This document shows, one piece after another, positions 6,171 through 6,819 of a DNA stretch of 6,819 bases. The DNA comes from SAR324 cluster bacterium. GTDB lineage: Bacteria; SAR324; JACQKK01. The stretch lies in NCBI GenBank assembly GCA_027296185.1, contig JAPUJL010000336.1, forward strand, positions 1 through 6,819, read 5' to 3'. Position numbers and translations under genes: made by a program. Position 1 is the first letter of the stretch. Every line of letters begins with the position of its first letter. Under the pieces are notes generated by a model that ran no database searches, had not been told where the DNA came from, and saw nothing but the letters and a program-made list of their open reading frames with translations.

Positions 6171-6207
6171 GAATTTCAGGGACCACGCATTCACCCGCTC
6201 CGGATCC

Positions 6208-6819
6208 ATGACCGAGCCCGTGCCCTCAGCCAAATCCGCCGACACCGAAGCTGGGGCCGCCGGAACCAACCGCCGCCGCAAACTGGGCGGACTTTGGCAG
6301 TGGTGGCTGATCGGGGCGGCGGCGGCCACGGTCTTCCTGTCGCTCAATCAACTGCTGAACCTGGGGTTCTTCGTCGGCCACACGCTGCTGTCGAACCAGT
6401 ACCTGTACCTCGTGGTGGCGCTGCTGTTGCCCCTGGTCTTCCTGTACTGGCCCCTAACCGCGCGCTCCCCTCGAGACCGGGTGCCCTGGTACGACCTGGC
6501 CCTGGCCTTGGCGGCCCTGGTGGTGAGTGGCTATTTCATCGTCAACGCCGAGCGGATCGTCGACGAGGGATGGGAGTACGCCGCGCCGAATACCGCGGTC
6601 GTTTGGTCCGCCCTGCTCTGGGCGTTGGTGCTGGAGGCCACCCGCCGGGCCGGCGGCCTGGCCCTGACGGTGGTCGTGGTGGCGGTGTCGTTCTACCCCA
6701 TCTATACCCACCTGGTTCCGGGGCCGATTCAGGGCCAGGAGGCCAGCCTGGCCGAAACGGCCATCTTCCACGCCATGAGCTCGGAGAGCGTGCTGGGCAT
6801 TCCCATGCAGGCCTTCGCC
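6208..6819 (+). CDS. TRAP transporter fused permease, TAXI type, N-terminal part (cut by window edge)
   Basis: The first 204 residues of an inner-membrane permease; the frame is open at the right edge. A polar, Arg-containing N-terminus (1-28) leads into hydrophobic helices at about 31-50, 64-83, 95-112, 130-143 and 149-168. The layout and the segments 'LVLEATRRAGGLAL' (140-153), 'YPIYTHLVPGPIQG' (163-176) and 'MSSESVLGIPMQAF' (190-203) match the fused DctQ-DctM permeases that accompany TAXI binding proteins, where these blocks occur just before the first DctM helices. The permease uses a sodium or proton gradient to import the ligand delivered by the binding protein encoded just upstream. 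The ATG at 6208 is the only suitable start near the conserved region; I find no in-frame ATG, GTG or TTG in the preceding 57 bases. The ribosome site is weak (GGA at 6202), which could mean lower translation than the binding protein. Confidence 0.85.
   Translation, partial: MTEPVPSAKSADTEAGAAGTNRRRKLGGLWQWWLIGAAAATVFLSLNQLLNLGFFVGHTLLSNQYLYLVVALLLPLVFLYWPLTARSPRDRVPWYDLALALAALVVSGYFIVNAERIVDEGWEYAAPNTAVVWSALLWALVLEATRRAGGLALTVVVVAVSFYPIYTHLVPGPIQGQEASLAETAIFHAMSSESVLGIPMQAFA

Noticed and set aside
1..6819. CRISPR array, tRNA or rRNA genes, insertion sequence or phage attachment site
   Set aside because: No regularly spaced repeats with unique spacers, no cloverleaf or rRNA-like segments, no transposase frames and no flanking terminal repeats were found by eye.

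Overview
The window is high-GC bacterial DNA encoding an envelope with two membranes: it has signal-peptide proteins, a predicted outer-membrane beta-barrel, a LolA-like periplasmic protein and an RND permease. This fits a proteobacterium. Strongly acidic repeats in two of the envelope proteins would fit a halophile or haloalkaliphile, but that is inference and I cannot name a species.

There are two divergent blocks around a 232-bp intergenic region (3442-3673). The left block runs on the minus strand, in transcription order: a LolA-like 'outer membrane lipoprotein-sorting' protein (3441-2590), a predicted beta-barrel with an acidic EPFLSE repeat (2621-897, start overlapping the previous gene), and an RND/MMPL-type exporter (718 to the left edge, cut off). 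Together they cover inner membrane, periplasm and outer membrane, which suggests one trans-envelope route for a lipid or other hydrophobic compound.

The right block runs on the plus strand: a zinc-dependent alcohol dehydrogenase resembling the NDMA-dependent group (3674-4801), a TAXI-type TRAP solute-binding protein (4878-6062) and the N-terminal part of a fused TRAP permease (6208 to the right edge, cut off). The order suggests uptake of a small molecule linked to oxidation of an alcohol. The substrate cannot be read from the sequence.

The non-coding parts hold several structured elements: two related inverted repeats upstream of the dehydrogenase, three tandem 12-bp units that run across its stop codon, and a possible hairpin with two alternative 3' arms between the binding-protein and permease genes. 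I see no RNA genes, mobile elements, CRISPR arrays or convincing rho-independent terminators. The most notable points are the three-layer export set and the acidic repeats in two of its members.
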